From Azospirillum brasilense (GTDB lineage Bacteria > Pseudomonadota > Alphaproteobacteria > Azospirillales > Azospirillaceae): 64,000 nt of DNA. Within the stretch, counting starts at the first letter, position 1. The number at the start of each line of letters is the position of its first letter. Made by a program: the position numbers and the translations under genes. This document shows, piece by piece, positions 42,343 through 52,279 of the stretch. The stretch covers positions 1,403,501-1,467,500 of the forward strand of contig NZ_CP059450.1 of NCBI RefSeq assembly GCF_022023855.1. The letters run 5' to 3'. The notes under the pieces were generated by a model that saw only the letters and a program-made list of their open reading frames with translations, searched no databases and had not been told where the DNA came from.

Positions 42343-44708
42343 GTGGAAAATCTGCCCCAAGTCAATCATGGCGGCCATCACGGCGGTCCGCCGGCTCCGG
42401 TTCCGGCATGGCCCGCCGCCCCCGGCCCGTCCCGGCGCAGCGAGTTCGAATCCCAGACCCCGTCCATGGGTCCCGACTTCCGCTTCATCCTGCGCGTGCT
42501 GGGCAGCCACAAGTGGCTGATCGCGGCCATCGTGGTGGTGCTGACCGGTCTGTCGGCCCTGGGCGTCTCCACGCTCAAGGACCAGTACACCTCCGAAGCC
42601 CTTCTGCTGGTCGACAACCGTCAGGTCCGCGTCGTCCGCGAGGTCGAGCAGGTGGTGGGCGCGATCCCCACCGAGGACGCCGCCATCCTGAGCGAGATCG
42701 AGATCCTGAAGTCGCCCCAGGTGCTGAACCAGGTGGTCAACGATCTCCAGCTCGCCCAGCATCCGGAATTCAACCCGCCGGCGCAGGAGGACGAGACGCT
42801 CCCGCTCGTCGAGCGCGCGGTGGCCTACGGCCGCGACCTCGCCTCGCGCTTCTGGGACGGCGCCCCGCCAGCCCCGGTCGCCTGGCTGCTGAGCCATGGT
42901 GACGAGGTGGCGCAGGACATCCGGGCGCGCGAGGCGCACGCGGCGCTGGGCAACGATCAGATCATCGCGCGCATCCACCGCAAGCTCGACGTCGCCATCG
43001 TCGGCCGGTCGCGCGTGATCCAGGTGCGCTTCACTTCCAAGGAGCCGCAGCTGAGCCGCGACGTGGTGGACGGCATCGTCCGCCGGTACATGGAAACCCG
43101 TCAGCAGATGGACCGCGACCTGTCGACCAGCGCGATCTCCTGGCTGCAGGACCGCATCGTCCTGCTCCGCGCGAGGTTGCCGAGGCCGATTCCAAGGTCG
43201 AGGAGGCCCGCGTCAAGGGCGGCCTGCTGAAGGGCGGCACCGGCCTGATGGCCCAGAACGAGCTTGAGCAGACCCGCCTGCGCCTGAGCGAGGCGTCGGC
43301 CATCCGCGCCCGCTCGGTCGCCCAGGCCGACACGCTGGAGCGCAACCTGAAGGCCGGCAATTGGAACGCCATCGGCGGCAGCATCGCCTCCCCGGTCGTT
43401 GCCCAGCTCCGCGCCACGGTCGCCGCCATCTCCACGGAAATGGCCCAGCTCTCCCGCCAGTACGGGCCGAAGCACCCGCGCATCGTCGAGCTTCAGGGCC
43501 GCCTGAACGAGGCCAACTCCTCGCTCCAGCAGGAAATCCGCCGCGAGATCAACGGCGTCCGCGAGGCCGCCCAGGTTGCGGTCGAGCAGGAAGGCGCGTT
43601 GCGTGCCATGATCACCCGCATGGAGGGCAGCTACGCCACCATGCAGGAGCAGGCCATCCCGCTGCGCACCCTGGAATCCGAGGCGACCGCCAAGCGCCAG
43701 CTTCTCGACAGCCTGCTGGGCCGTCTGGAAGAGGTCGAGGCCCAGAAGGACAGCCGCGCCTTCCCGGCCGCCGTCAAGCTGGTCTCCGCACCGCAGGTGC
43801 CGCACGAGCCGTCGGGTCCCTTCCGCGTCCTGCTGCTGCTGGCCGGCTTCGTCGCCGCCCTCGCGCTGGCCATCTTCAGCGTCTTCGGTCTGGAGCTTCT
43901 CCAGCGCCGCATCCACACCCCGGACGCCGTGCGCCGCATCCTGGGCGTCGGCACCGTCCACATCGTGCCGCACCACAGCGACCGCGGGGCCAAGGGCCGG
44001 CTCTACAAGATCTTCCAGCGCCACCCCTTCTCGCTGTTCAGCGAATCCCTGCGCGCCCTGTTCCGCAACCATCTGTCGGATCTCGGCCCGGTCGGTGCGC
44101 TGGCGGTAACCTCGGCCCGCCCGCAGGACGGCAAGACCTCGCTGACGCTCGCCGTCGCCCAGGTCGCCAGCCAGGCCGGCCGCCGGGTGGTGGTGGTGGA
44201 CACCGACTTCCGTCGCTCCCGCATGGAAGGGCTGTTCGACCTGTCCACCAAGAAGGGCCTGTCGGACTGGATCGCCGGTGACGCCACTCTGGACGAGATC
44301 GTCCATACCTCCGACGACGTGCCCTTCGCCATGGTTCCGGCGGGCAAGCTGAACCCGATGACGCTGGACCGCTTCAACGTTGACAGCTTGGTGCAGTTGA
44401 TGGCCGGCCTGTCGCCCAGCTTCGATCTGGTGGTGTTCGACACCGCCCCGGCGCTGGCCGTGTCGGACGCCCGCATCGTCTGCGGCGCCGCCTCCAAGGT
44501 GCTGTTCGTCACCCGCTGGGGCCACACCACGGCGAGCGACCTGGACGCGGTGGCCGACCTGGGGCCGATCGACCACAGCAAGTTCGTCTGCGTGATGACC
44601 GACGTGAACCTGAAGAAGGCCGCCAGCAAGGGTTACCAGGGTCCGTACAACAGCTACGTCGCCACGCGGAAATACTACGGCGACCAGACCCTGCGCGCCG
44701 CGCCGTAA
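42343..44708 (+). pseudogene. Wzc-like polysaccharide co-polymerase / BY-kinase, split by a one-base frameshift
   Basis: The N-terminal frame (42343-43230) encodes the Wzz domain (membrane helix in HKWLIAAIVVVLTGLSALGV) up to ISWLQDRIVLLRA; the next bases read in the other frame give EVAEADSKVEEARVKGGLLKG and lead to NELEQTRLRLSEA in the C-terminal frame (ending 44708). One missing base near 43172 explains it (GC/GAG for GCC GAG) and restores a 788-residue protein. The C-terminal part has a membrane helix (VLLLLAGFVAALALAIFSV), the kinase motifs ARPQDGKTSLTLA, VVVVDTDFRR and LVVFDTAPAL, and a Tyr-rich tail (GYQGPYNSYVATRKYYG). It would control chain length and export. The gene follows the WecG-type gene by 3 bases. 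Confidence 0.88.
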
Positions 44709-44738
44709 GCGACGTCTCTTTCACCTCTGCCTGAATAA

Positions 44739-44855
44739 CCCTCTCCCCTCCGGGGAGAGGGTGGGCCAGAGGGCCGGTGAGGGAGATGCGCTTGTGAGGG
44801 ACGTCCCGACACGCACAACCCCCTCACCCTAACCCTCTCCCCAGGGGGGAGAGGG
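44739..44855. repeat. Dispersed palindromic intergenic element, copy B
   Basis: Long arms (44739-44761 and 44833-44855), each itself a CCCTCTCCCC..GGGGAGAGGG palindrome, enclose GGTGAGGGAGATGCGCTTG, related to copies A and C. It separates the BY-kinase from the GH10 gene and may terminate or attenuate transcription. Confidence 0.75.
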
Positions 44856-44895
44856 AATTTTCATTTCATCGCAAACCACACGAGGCCCGACGCCC

Positions 44896-46152
44896 ATGGC
44901 CCAGACCTCGCCAAAAGCCACCTCGCCAAAAGCCCTCTCCTTCACGCGCCGGGACGCATTGCGCGCCGCCGCAGCCGCCGCGGTGCTGGCAAGCTGCAAG
45001 GCCGCCGCCGGCCCATCCGTCGCCGAGGCGGCGTCCGCGGGGGTGCCCAACCCCACCCTGCGCGACGCCTGCCGGGCCGCCGGCATCCTCCACGGCGCCG
45101 CCCGCGACCATCTGATCGAGCCGGAAGACCCCATGCTCGACACGCTGATGGCGCGGGAATGCGACGTGGTGACGCCTGAGAACGGCGGCAAATGGGCCGT
45201 TTTCCAGCCGCAGGAGGGCAATTTCGACTGGGGCCGCTTCGACGCCGGGGTGGAGCTGGCCCGGCGCATCGGCGCCAAGCCCAATTGGCACTGCGCCCTG
45301 TGGCAGCACATGGGCATGCCCGACTACATGACGCTGCCGGCCAGCCGCCAGCGCGCGCTGGGCATCGCGGAGAGCGCCTACTTCTCGGCCGACGGCACGC
45401 TGTCCGAGGACAATTACTGGCCGCGCTTCACCGCCATGGTCGCGGCGGTCAAGCAGCGCTACGGCGACAATTTCTACCGCATCGACGTGATGAACGAGGC
45501 CTTCTTCTGGGAAACCGAGCGCAGTCACCCCCAGGAGCAGGACCGCTACGGCTTCCGCAAGGGCATGTGGTGGGTGGTGGCCGGCGGCGCCAAGGGGCCG
45601 GAATGGCTCGACCCCTTCTTCCACCACATCCGCAAGGAATTCCCCTCCGCCAAGTTGGTCATCAACGAGTTCGGGATCGAGATCGACGAGGGCTGGCAGC
45701 AGCGCAAGCGCGCCTATTTCCAGACCTGGCTGACCGACGCGGTCAAGCGCGGCGTGCCGATCGACGGGGTGGGTCTGCAGAGCCACCTGATGGCCGGCAA
45801 GCCCTACGACCGCGAGGGCATGAAGGGCTTCCTGCGGGCCATGGACCGGCTGGGGCTGCCCATCCACGTCACCGAGTTCGACGTGAACGAGAAGCACCTG
45901 CCGCGCTCCTGGTCGCGGGCGGAGAAGGACCGCGCCATGGCCTTCCTGGCCGGGCAGTATCTGGGCGACATCGCCGGGAACGCGCGGCTGGCCGAGCTGT
46001 GCTGGTGGCACCTGCGCTCCGACCTGAACTACATCGCGCGGGAGACGCCGGAGCTGAAGCCCCACCCCTCCCCCTACGACGCGGCGTCGCGCCCGCTGCC
46101 GCTGTATGAGGCGTCGGTGCAGGCGCTGCGCGGGCGCAACCGGTCAGGGTGA
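44896..46152 (+). CDS. GH10 family glycoside hydrolase (endo-1,4-beta-xylanase type), Tat-exported
   Basis: The 418-residue protein starts with a Tat signal (SFTRRDALRAAAAAAV) followed by LASC, a lipobox-like site, so it may be an exported lipoprotein. The catalytic part is a GH10 barrel: NPTLRDACRAAGILHGAA, CDVVTPENGGKWAVFQPQEGN, WHCALWQHMGMPDYM, the acid/base Glu in YRIDVMNEAFFW (about residue 200), DGVGLQSHLMAG and the nucleophile Glu in HVTEFDVNEK (about 327). GH10 enzymes cut beta-1,4-xylan or similar glucans. Inside an exopolysaccharide locus it may process the cell's own polymer instead of plant xylan (inference). Confidence 0.92.
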   Translation: MAQTSPKATSPKALSFTRRDALRAAAAAAVLASCKAAAGPSVAEAASAGVPNPTLRDACRAAGILHGAARDHLIEPEDPMLDTLMARECDVVTPENGGKWAVFQPQEGNFDWGRFDAGVELARRIGAKPNWHCALWQHMGMPDYMTLPASRQRALGIAESAYFSADGTLSEDNYWPRFTAMVAAVKQRYGDNFYRIDVMNEAFFWETERSHPQEQDRYGFRKGMWWVVAGGAKGPEWLDPFFHHIRKEFPSAKLVINEFGIEIDEGWQQRKRAYFQTWLTDAVKRGVPIDGVGLQSHLMAGKPYDREGMKGFLRAMDRLGLPIHVTEFDVNEKHLPRSWSRAEKDRAMAFLAGQYLGDIAGNARLAELCWWHLRSDLNYIARETPELKPHPSPYDAASRPLPLYEASVQALRGRNRSG

Positions 46153-46328
46153 GCCCAATCTGGTTGAGGCGGGTCGGGGTGACACCGGCCGGGAAGCGGC
46201 GCGGTACCCCTTCCGGCCCCGCTACCCCGCCCGATCGCGCGGCCCGCTCCGCCGTCCGCGCCTGTAAGGATTTCCGACAGCGACCTTAGATTAGCGGAAC
46301 AGCGGCGTTTCTCCCAACGAGGTGATCT

Positions 46329-47255
46329 GTGGACACGTTGACGTCGGATGAGCTGGTCGCCCGCTACAAGCGGAAGTTCGGTCTGGCCCCGAACTACCCC
46401 CTCAGCGAAACCATGGTCCGCCAGCATTGGGACCTGGAACGCCAGCTCGCCCGCGAGCTGCTGGATTCCCGCCGCGAAGAGCGCTGGACGGTGTTCGAGC
46501 GGAACTACACCACCCTCTACAGCGAATGCCCCTGGCTGAACGACGCGGTGGACACGGCGGCGCAGAACGACGAGCTGGACTTCCGCCACTTCCTGACGCT
46601 GCTCAAGGGCGCGCGGGATGTCTACGAGGTCGGGTCGGGCAAGGGCCGGCTGCTCAGCTATCTGGCCCGCCACCGCCACCGCTGCGTCGCCACCGAGATC
46701 ACCCGCGAGCGCGGCGAGCGCTGGACCGACGAGCGCTCCAACGTGACGTGGCGCTGCTGCGACGGCGTGAACCTCGCCGAGTTCGAGCCGCGCGGCCATT
46801 ACGACGCCGTCGTCTCTACCCACGTCATCGAGCATCTCCACCCGGAGGACGTGTCCGTGCACCTGTCCAACGTGCACACCATCCTCAAGCCGGGCGGCCG
46901 CTACGTGCTCAGCATGCCGCACAAGCACGCCGGCCCCATGGACCTGTCGGAGGTCTTCGGGCTGGACGAGCCGATCTGCATGCACCTGCGCGAATACACC
47001 TGGAGCGAGACGGAGCGCGCGCTGCGCGAGGCCGGCTTCACCCGGATGGAGGCCGTCTACATCGCCCCGATGGCGGTCCGCCGGCGCATGCACATCCATG
47101 GTTCCGGGCGCGGATACCTCGCCTACGTGAAGGCCGTGGAATCCGTCATGGGGGCGATGCCGTTAACCCTGCGGCGCAAGCTCGGCAAGCTCGGCCAGCT
47201 TTACCTGTTCCGCCCGGAGGTCTTCATGGTGGCTCACAAAAGTCACGAGGGCTGA
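46329..47255 (+). CDS. SAM-dependent methyltransferase
   Basis: The 308-residue cytosolic protein has the class I methyltransferase fold: motif I DVYEVGSGKGRLLSYLA (about residues 97-113), HRCVATEITRERGERW, then YDAVVSTHVIEHLHPEDV and TILKPGGRYVLSMPHKHAGP. The N-terminal 90 residues are helical. A GTG start at 46329 is preceded by GAGGTGA. Within the exopolysaccharide locus it may O-methylate a sugar or a lipid-linked intermediate, but the acceptor cannot be read. It lies between the GH10 and GH5 glycanase genes. Confidence 0.85.
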   Translation: MDTLTSDELVARYKRKFGLAPNYPLSETMVRQHWDLERQLARELLDSRREERWTVFERNYTTLYSECPWLNDAVDTAAQNDELDFRHFLTLLKGARDVYEVGSGKGRLLSYLARHRHRCVATEITRERGERWTDERSNVTWRCCDGVNLAEFEPRGHYDAVVSTHVIEHLHPEDVSVHLSNVHTILKPGGRYVLSMPHKHAGPMDLSEVFGLDEPICMHLREYTWSETERALREAGFTRMEAVYIAPMAVRRRMHIHGSGRGYLAYVKAVESVMGAMPLTLRRKLGKLGQLYLFRPEVFMVAHKSHEG

Positions 47256-47484
47256 GGCGGCGGATTCCGGAAACCTTTCTGTAACAAGACTTTACACTTT
47301 CGCCTCCCCGTGGCCGCAAGGCCCCACTGTGGCGCGGAAACCGCAGCAAAGGCGGTTTTTCGCGCCTCATTCTTTTCACAGCTCGCCGTGGCTTTTGAGC
47401 AGCATTTCCCTAAAATCCGAAATACCTCGTTAACCAATTGGGCCTCACCTTTGCTCCACCGAAAATGGAGAGAGGTTACTTCCA

Positions 47485-49971
47485 ATGGCAACGACCACCA
47501 CGGGTCTCGTCGACACGACCTTCGTCGTCAACGCCTCGGGGCAGGCTGCCGGCGGGATCTGGCCGCAGTTCCGGCTGCTCCTGGATGGTGTCAACCTCGG
47601 CCAGGCGACGGTCAGCTCGACCAGCGACGGCCGGTACACCTTCAAGGCCCAGGTCGCACCGGATCAGGCGCACAAGCTTCAGATCGTCTACTTCAACGAC
47701 GGCTATGTGAACGGACAGGATCGCAACCTGCTCGTCAAGTCGCTGGAAGTGAACGGCAAGCCCGTCGCCTCCACCAGCTCGCTGGTCAGCTACGATCGCG
47801 GCGCCTCCGACGGCAAGGACGTGATTCCCGGCCAGGAAGGCATGTGGTGGGACGGTTCGCTCGATTTCGCGCTGACCAAGGATTATTTCCCGGTCCCGAC
47901 ACCGCCGGCCCCGGCCGGCAACACCCAGGTCATCCTGAACCTGCAGGGCAACGCCGCGGGCGGCGTCAACGCGCATTTCAACCTGCTGATCGACGGCAAG
48001 AAGGTCGGCGAGGGCGTGGCCGGCGCGTCGGCCAAGGACTACGCCTTCTCGATCAACGCCACGGCGGATCAGGCGCACAAGGTCCAGATCCAGTACGACA
48101 ACGACGCCACGGTGAACGGCCAGGACCGCAACTTGCTGGTCAACAAGATCACCATCAACGGCAAGTCGGTCATGCCCACCGACAGCAACGTCACCTATGA
48201 CAAGGGCGCCTTGGACGGCAAGGACGTGGTCAAGGGCCAGTCCGGCCTGTGGTGGAACGGCACGCTGGTGGTGGACGCCGACAAGAGCTTCTTCCCCGGC
48301 TCCTCCAACCCGACCAACCCCACCACGCCGACCACGCCGCCGGCCCCCACCCCGACGAAGCCGACCCTGTCGGTCAGCGACGTCTCGGTGACCGAGCCGA
48401 CCGGCAAGACCGCCGGCATCGCGCCGGGCTTCCTGCACACCGAGGGCGGCCAAATCATGGACAGCAGCGGCAAGGCCGTGAAGCTGACCGGCGTGAACTG
48501 GTTCGGGTCCGAAGGCTACGCCTTCGCGCCGCAGGGGCTGTGGATGGACAGCTACCAGAACCACATGAAGCAGATGAAGGATCTGGGCTTCAACACCATC
48601 CGCCTGCCCTACTCCGACGCGATGCTCGACAACGGCCGCATGCCGACCGGCATCGACTATTCGAAGAACCCCGACCTGCGCGGCAAGACCTCGCTGGAGG
48701 TCTTCGACAAGATCATCGAGCACGCCGACAAGATCGGAATGAAGATCATCCTCGACCACCATCGCTCCGGCGACGGCGCGTCGGCCAACGAGAACGGGCT
48801 CTGGTACACCAGCCAGTATCCGGAATCGAAGATGATCGAAAACTGGAAGATGCTGGCGACCCGTTACAAGGGCAACGACGCCGTCATCGGCGCCGATCTG
48901 CACAACGAGCCGCACAACCCGGCCACCTGGGGCGACGGCGGTCCGAACGACTGGGCCCGCGCCGCGGAGCGCATCGGCAACGCCATCCAGTCGGTCAACA
49001 AGGACTGGCTGCTGATCGTCGAGGGCATCGAGACCTATCAGAACCAGTGGTACTGGTGGGGCGGCAACCTGCTGGGCGAGAAGAACTACGAGGTCAAGTT
49101 CAACGAGCCGGGCAAGCTGGTCTATTCGGTCCACGATTACGGCCCGTCGCTCTACATGATGGACTGGTTCAAGGACGCCAACTTCCCGAACAACATGCCG
49201 GCGAAGTGGGACCAGATGTGGGGCCACTTCATCCAGAACGACGAGACCCCGATCCTGGTCGGCGAGTTCGGCAGCCGCATGGAAACCGCCATCGACAAGG
49301 CCTGGATGCCCAAGCTGATCCAGTACATGAACGGCGACTGGAACGGCGACGGCAAGATCGACCTCGCCGCGGGCGACCAGGGGGCGAGCTGGACCTACTG
49401 GGCCTGGAGCCCCGGTTCGGGCGACACCGGCGGCATCATGAACGACAGCTGGAAGGTGGACTACAACAAGTACAACGCCATCAAGTCCGGCCTGTACAGC
49501 AGCACCGCCGCCAGCCCGGTCACCACCGACGCGGTGTTCACGGTGAAGCTGTCCCAGGCCTACAGCCAGACGGTGACGGTGGACTACGCCACGGCGGACG
49601 GCACCGCCAAGGCCGGTTCGGACTATCTGGCGACCAACGGCAAGCTGACCTTCGCCGCCGGCGAGACCACCAAGACGGTCGCCGTCAAGGTGCTGAGCGA
49701 CGATGTCGTCGAGGGCGTCGAGACCTTCAACCTGAAGCTCTCCAACCCGACGCAGGCGACCATCGCCGACGGGACCGGCATCGGCACCATCAACGCGCCG
49801 GGCAGCGCCCAGGCCCTGTCGGCGGACCTGCTGGCCCACAGCCTGGCCCAGGACACGGCGACGGTGCAGTCGGTGGGCGTGCAGTCCGCGCTCGACCTGT
49901 CGTCGGTCGACTTCTCGCATATGATGACGGTGGACGCCGCGAACCTGATGCTCGAACATCAGGCCGCGTAA
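47485..49971 (+). CDS. Large secreted GH5 glycanase with two CBM-like domains and an interrupted Calx-beta domain
   Basis: The 828-residue protein has no Sec signal. Two related calcium-type CBM domains (about 5-130 and 145-270) each hold VNGQDRNLLV and WW(D/N)G; a Pro/Thr linker follows. LSVSDVSVTEPTGKTAG (about 293) is the first strand of a Calx-beta domain, but a full GH5 barrel is inserted (306-670; VNWFGSEGYAFAP, MKIILDHH, DLHNEPHNP with the acid Glu near 472, ILVGEFGSRM with the nucleophile near 593). The Calx-beta fold resumes at DAVFTVKLSQAYSQTVTVDY (about 681-768). The C-terminus has no anchor, so type I secretion is likely. It should hydrolyse a beta-glucan or the exopolysaccharide. 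Confidence 0.88.
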   Translation: MATTTTGLVDTTFVVNASGQAAGGIWPQFRLLLDGVNLGQATVSSTSDGRYTFKAQVAPDQAHKLQIVYFNDGYVNGQDRNLLVKSLEVNGKPVASTSSLVSYDRGASDGKDVIPGQEGMWWDGSLDFALTKDYFPVPTPPAPAGNTQVILNLQGNAAGGVNAHFNLLIDGKKVGEGVAGASAKDYAFSINATADQAHKVQIQYDNDATVNGQDRNLLVNKITINGKSVMPTDSNVTYDKGALDGKDVVKGQSGLWWNGTLVVDADKSFFPGSSNPTNPTTPTTPPAPTPTKPTLSVSDVSVTEPTGKTAGIAPGFLHTEGGQIMDSSGKAVKLTGVNWFGSEGYAFAPQGLWMDSYQNHMKQMKDLGFNTIRLPYSDAMLDNGRMPTGIDYSKNPDLRGKTSLEVFDKIIEHADKIGMKIILDHHRSGDGASANENGLWYTSQYPESKMIENWKMLATRYKGNDAVIGADLHNEPHNPATWGDGGPNDWARAAERIGNAIQSVNKDWLLIVEGIETYQNQWYWWGGNLLGEKNYEVKFNEPGKLVYSVHDYGPSLYMMDWFKDANFPNNMPAKWDQMWGHFIQNDETPILVGEFGSRMETAIDKAWMPKLIQYMNGDWNGDGKIDLAAGDQGASWTYWAWSPGSGDTGGIMNDSWKVDYNKYNAIKSGLYSSTAASPVTTDAVFTVKLSQAYSQTVTVDYATADGTAKAGSDYLATNGKLTFAAGETTKTVAVKVLSDDVVEGVETFNLKLSNPTQATIADGTGIGTINAPGSAQALSADLLAHSLAQDTATVQSVGVQSALDLSSVDFSHMMTVDAANLMLEHQAA

Positions 49972-49995
49972 CGACCGTCGAGGCGGACCATGAGG

Positions 49996-50034
49996 AAGGG
50001 CTGGCGGAGCGATCCGCCGGCCCTTTCCGTTTTC
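49996..50034. terminator. Bidirectional terminator between the GH5 and flippase genes
   Basis: AAGGGCTGGCGGA (49996-50008) pairs with TCCGCCGGCCCTT (50013-50025) with one wobble around GCGA, followed by TCCGTTTT; the genes are convergent. Confidence 0.8.
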
Positions 50035-50047
50035 AGGGCATGCGCCT

Positions 50048-51529
50048 TCAGGACGCCGATTGCAGGCGGCGGACGCGGCCCAGCAGCAGCTTGCCCAGCA
50101 TCGCCCGGCCCGCCGAACCCATGCCCGGGCCGAACACCGCCGCTGCCAGGAACACCAGCACCAGCACCACCTTCTCCGCTGTGAAGGCCGGGTCGACCTC
50201 GGTGCCGAACAGGTACCAGCCTGCCGCATAGGCGAAAGCCGCCGGCACCAGGATCCAGCCGATCCGCACCGCGTTCAGCGGCACTTCGTCGCGGCAGATG
50301 CGGCGGCGCACCGTCTCGGTCAGGGCGATCTGGAAGATCTCGCGCCCGAGGTTGGCCAGCGCGGCGCCGAGCAGACCCCACTGCCAGACCAGCGCCAGCG
50401 CCAGGGCCGAGCCCACGGCGAGGCTGGCCGCGGAGATCCAGGGCAGCACGCCGACGCGCTTGGCCTTCAGGATCGCCACCTCCGGATTCATGCGCACCCC
50501 GTGCAGCACATAGGCCAGCACCAGGAAGGGCATGCTGGTCAGCACCGGCGTGTAGTCGGCCGACGCGATCAGCCAGAGGATCTCCGGCGCGGTCAGCGCC
50601 AGCCCCAGCCCGGCCCCGGTCAGCAGGACGACGAACAGGTGGAAGACGAAATCCGCCTGGCCGTGGTCCGCCGCGCCATGCTGGGACTCCAGCCGGCTGA
50701 CCGACCAGATCTGCAGGAAGGAGGCGGTGAGGAACATGAAGAGGATCTGCGACAGCCGCATCCCGAAGGCGAACAGGCCCACCGCCGCCGTGGACAGCAG
50801 GATGTTCAGCAGCCAGCGCGAGACGAAGTTGTTGGCGATGTCCAGCAGCGACTGCGGCGCGTAGGGCAACCCCAGCGCCGCCACGCGCTTCAGGATCGGG
50901 AAGGAGAAGGAGAAGCCCGTGTCCTTCAGGATCGCCACCACCAGCAGGAGGCCGAGCGCCAGGAAGGACGCGCCGTTCGCCAGGAAGATGCCCTCCACCC
51001 CGAGGCCGAGCGCCCACAGGAACAGCAGGTTGAAGGCCAGCAGGGCCACCACCTTGGCCAACGACACCAGCAGGCACAGGCCCGACCGCTTGCGCGCCCG
51101 GTAGTAGGCCAGCGCCAGCTCGAACAGGGTGGTCAGGGCGACGCCGGCCAGCGCGATCGCCATCACCGCCGCGTGGCCGGTGTCGCCGAACATCGCCCAG
51201 CTTCCCGCCAGGCCCAGCGGCCAGGCCAGCCCGACCATCGCCACCGAGGTGCCGACCACCGCCAGCAGGCAGGTGCTGGCGACGCGCCGTCGGTCGCCCT
51301 CCTCGACATGTTCGAAATAGACGGCGGTGAAGGCGTTGTTCATGCCGATCATCAGCATGACCGCCAGCAGGTCCGCGACCACCACCACCAGCGCGTAGAC
51401 GCCGAATTCGGAAGGGCTGAGAAGCCGGGTGTAGAGCGGCAGGAGCAGAAGCCCGGCAGCCCGGTTCACCACGTTGGCCAGCATGAACAGCCAACCGTGT
51501 TTCAAGATCGTCGCTGCTTCGGACGCCAT
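50048..51529 (-). CDS. Lipopolysaccharide/exopolysaccharide flippase (Wzx/MATE-like)
   Basis: The 493-residue protein has about 12-14 hydrophobic helices and the polysaccharide-transporter pattern: ILKHGWLFMLANVVNRAAGLLLLPLYTRLLSPSEFGVYALV at the N-terminus, GMNNAFTAVYFEHVEEGDRRRVASTCLLAV, LALAYYRARKRSGLC, and YAPQSLLDIANNFVSRWLL. Such proteins move undecaprenyl-linked repeat units from the inner to the outer face of the plasma membrane. It is the only leftward gene in the exopolysaccharide region and is divergent from the priming transferase across 850 bases. Confidence 0.9.
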   Translation of the reverse strand: MASEAATILKHGWLFMLANVVNRAAGLLLLPLYTRLLSPSEFGVYALVVVVADLLAVMLMIGMNNAFTAVYFEHVEEGDRRRVASTCLLAVVGTSVAMVGLAWPLGLAGSWAMFGDTGHAAVMAIALAGVALTTLFELALAYYRARKRSGLCLLVSLAKVVALLAFNLLFLWALGLGVEGIFLANGASFLALGLLLVVAILKDTGFSFSFPILKRVAALGLPYAPQSLLDIANNFVSRWLLNILLSTAAVGLFAFGMRLSQILFMFLTASFLQIWSVSRLESQHGAADHGQADFVFHLFVVLLTGAGLGLALTAPEILWLIASADYTPVLTSMPFLVLAYVLHGVRMNPEVAILKAKRVGVLPWISAASLAVGSALALALVWQWGLLGAALANLGREIFQIALTETVRRRICRDEVPLNAVRIGWILVPAAFAYAAGWYLFGTEVDPAFTAEKVVLVLVFLAAAVFGPGMGSAGRAMLGKLLLGRVRRLQSAS

Positions 51530-51672
51530 CAGGAACTCCGCCTAGAACTCCGGTGGGGCGGCACTGCCGCACCCGCGAACGCAATTCCGATGATTGGAAC
51601 CGGACCGGGACGTTTCAATTTCGCGTTGGTGCCGTCGTCGTCCTCTTCGGACTTATCCCGATGGCAACCTGT

Positions 51673-51775
51673 GCCCCCACCCCGACCCTCCCCCCGCTAC
51701 GCAGGGGAGGGAGATTACTGCCAAGCAACGGCAGTCCCCTCCCCTGCGATAGCGGGGAAGGGTAAGGGTGGGGGC
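51673..51775. repeat. Palindromic intergenic element D (103-base imperfect hairpin)
   Basis: GCCCCCACCC (51673-51682) pairs with GGGTGGGGGC (51766-51775); inner parts also pair (CGCAGGGGAGGGA with TCCCCTCCCCTGCG, and CTGCC with GGCAG around the loop). The sequence family differs from copies A-C but has the same nested design. Confidence 0.7.
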
Positions 51776-52257
51776 AAGACCCAGCGGGCAATCCACCCAC
51801 CCTGCGAGGGCACTTCACCGCGATCAACGGGGCGTTGGAGACACCATCTCATCCGAAATCGCCGGTCGGCTTCTTATGGGATACGTCCGCGCCACCGTCT
51901 TGGCGGGACAGGCAGACCAACTCGGGGCATGCCGCCGCCGCCCGGCGCCGCACCCCACCATAGGGGACGCGGAACATCCCCCGAATACCTCCAATTTGCG
52001 GGAAGGAAAGGGGTAGCTGGGGAGCGGCGGTGGCAGCGCCGCCACCGATCCGGATGATCCGGACGAAGTCACCCACTTTCCTTAATCTCTTCAAACTCAC
52101 CCAGGGGAATCCACTCTGGATGTAAGGGGTATCGCCGCTGGCCGAGGAGGCCTCTTGTGATTTGTTGATTGACGGCAGCCTTTATCCTAATTCGTGGAGA
52201 ACAGCGCAACCTTCTGATCTGTCTGCACAGAGGCGGAGAAAGCGCTGATATTTGTGT

Positions 52258-52279
52258 GTCTTTCTGAACACAGAAAGAC
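52258..52279. promoter_or_regulatory. Perfect inverted repeat upstream of the priming transferase gene
   Basis: GTCTTTCTG (52258-52266) and CAGAAAGAC (52271-52279) are perfect inverse complements with a four-base spacer, about 100 bases before the start codon in an AT-rich stretch. No T-run follows, so an operator is more likely than a terminator. Confidence 0.4.
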
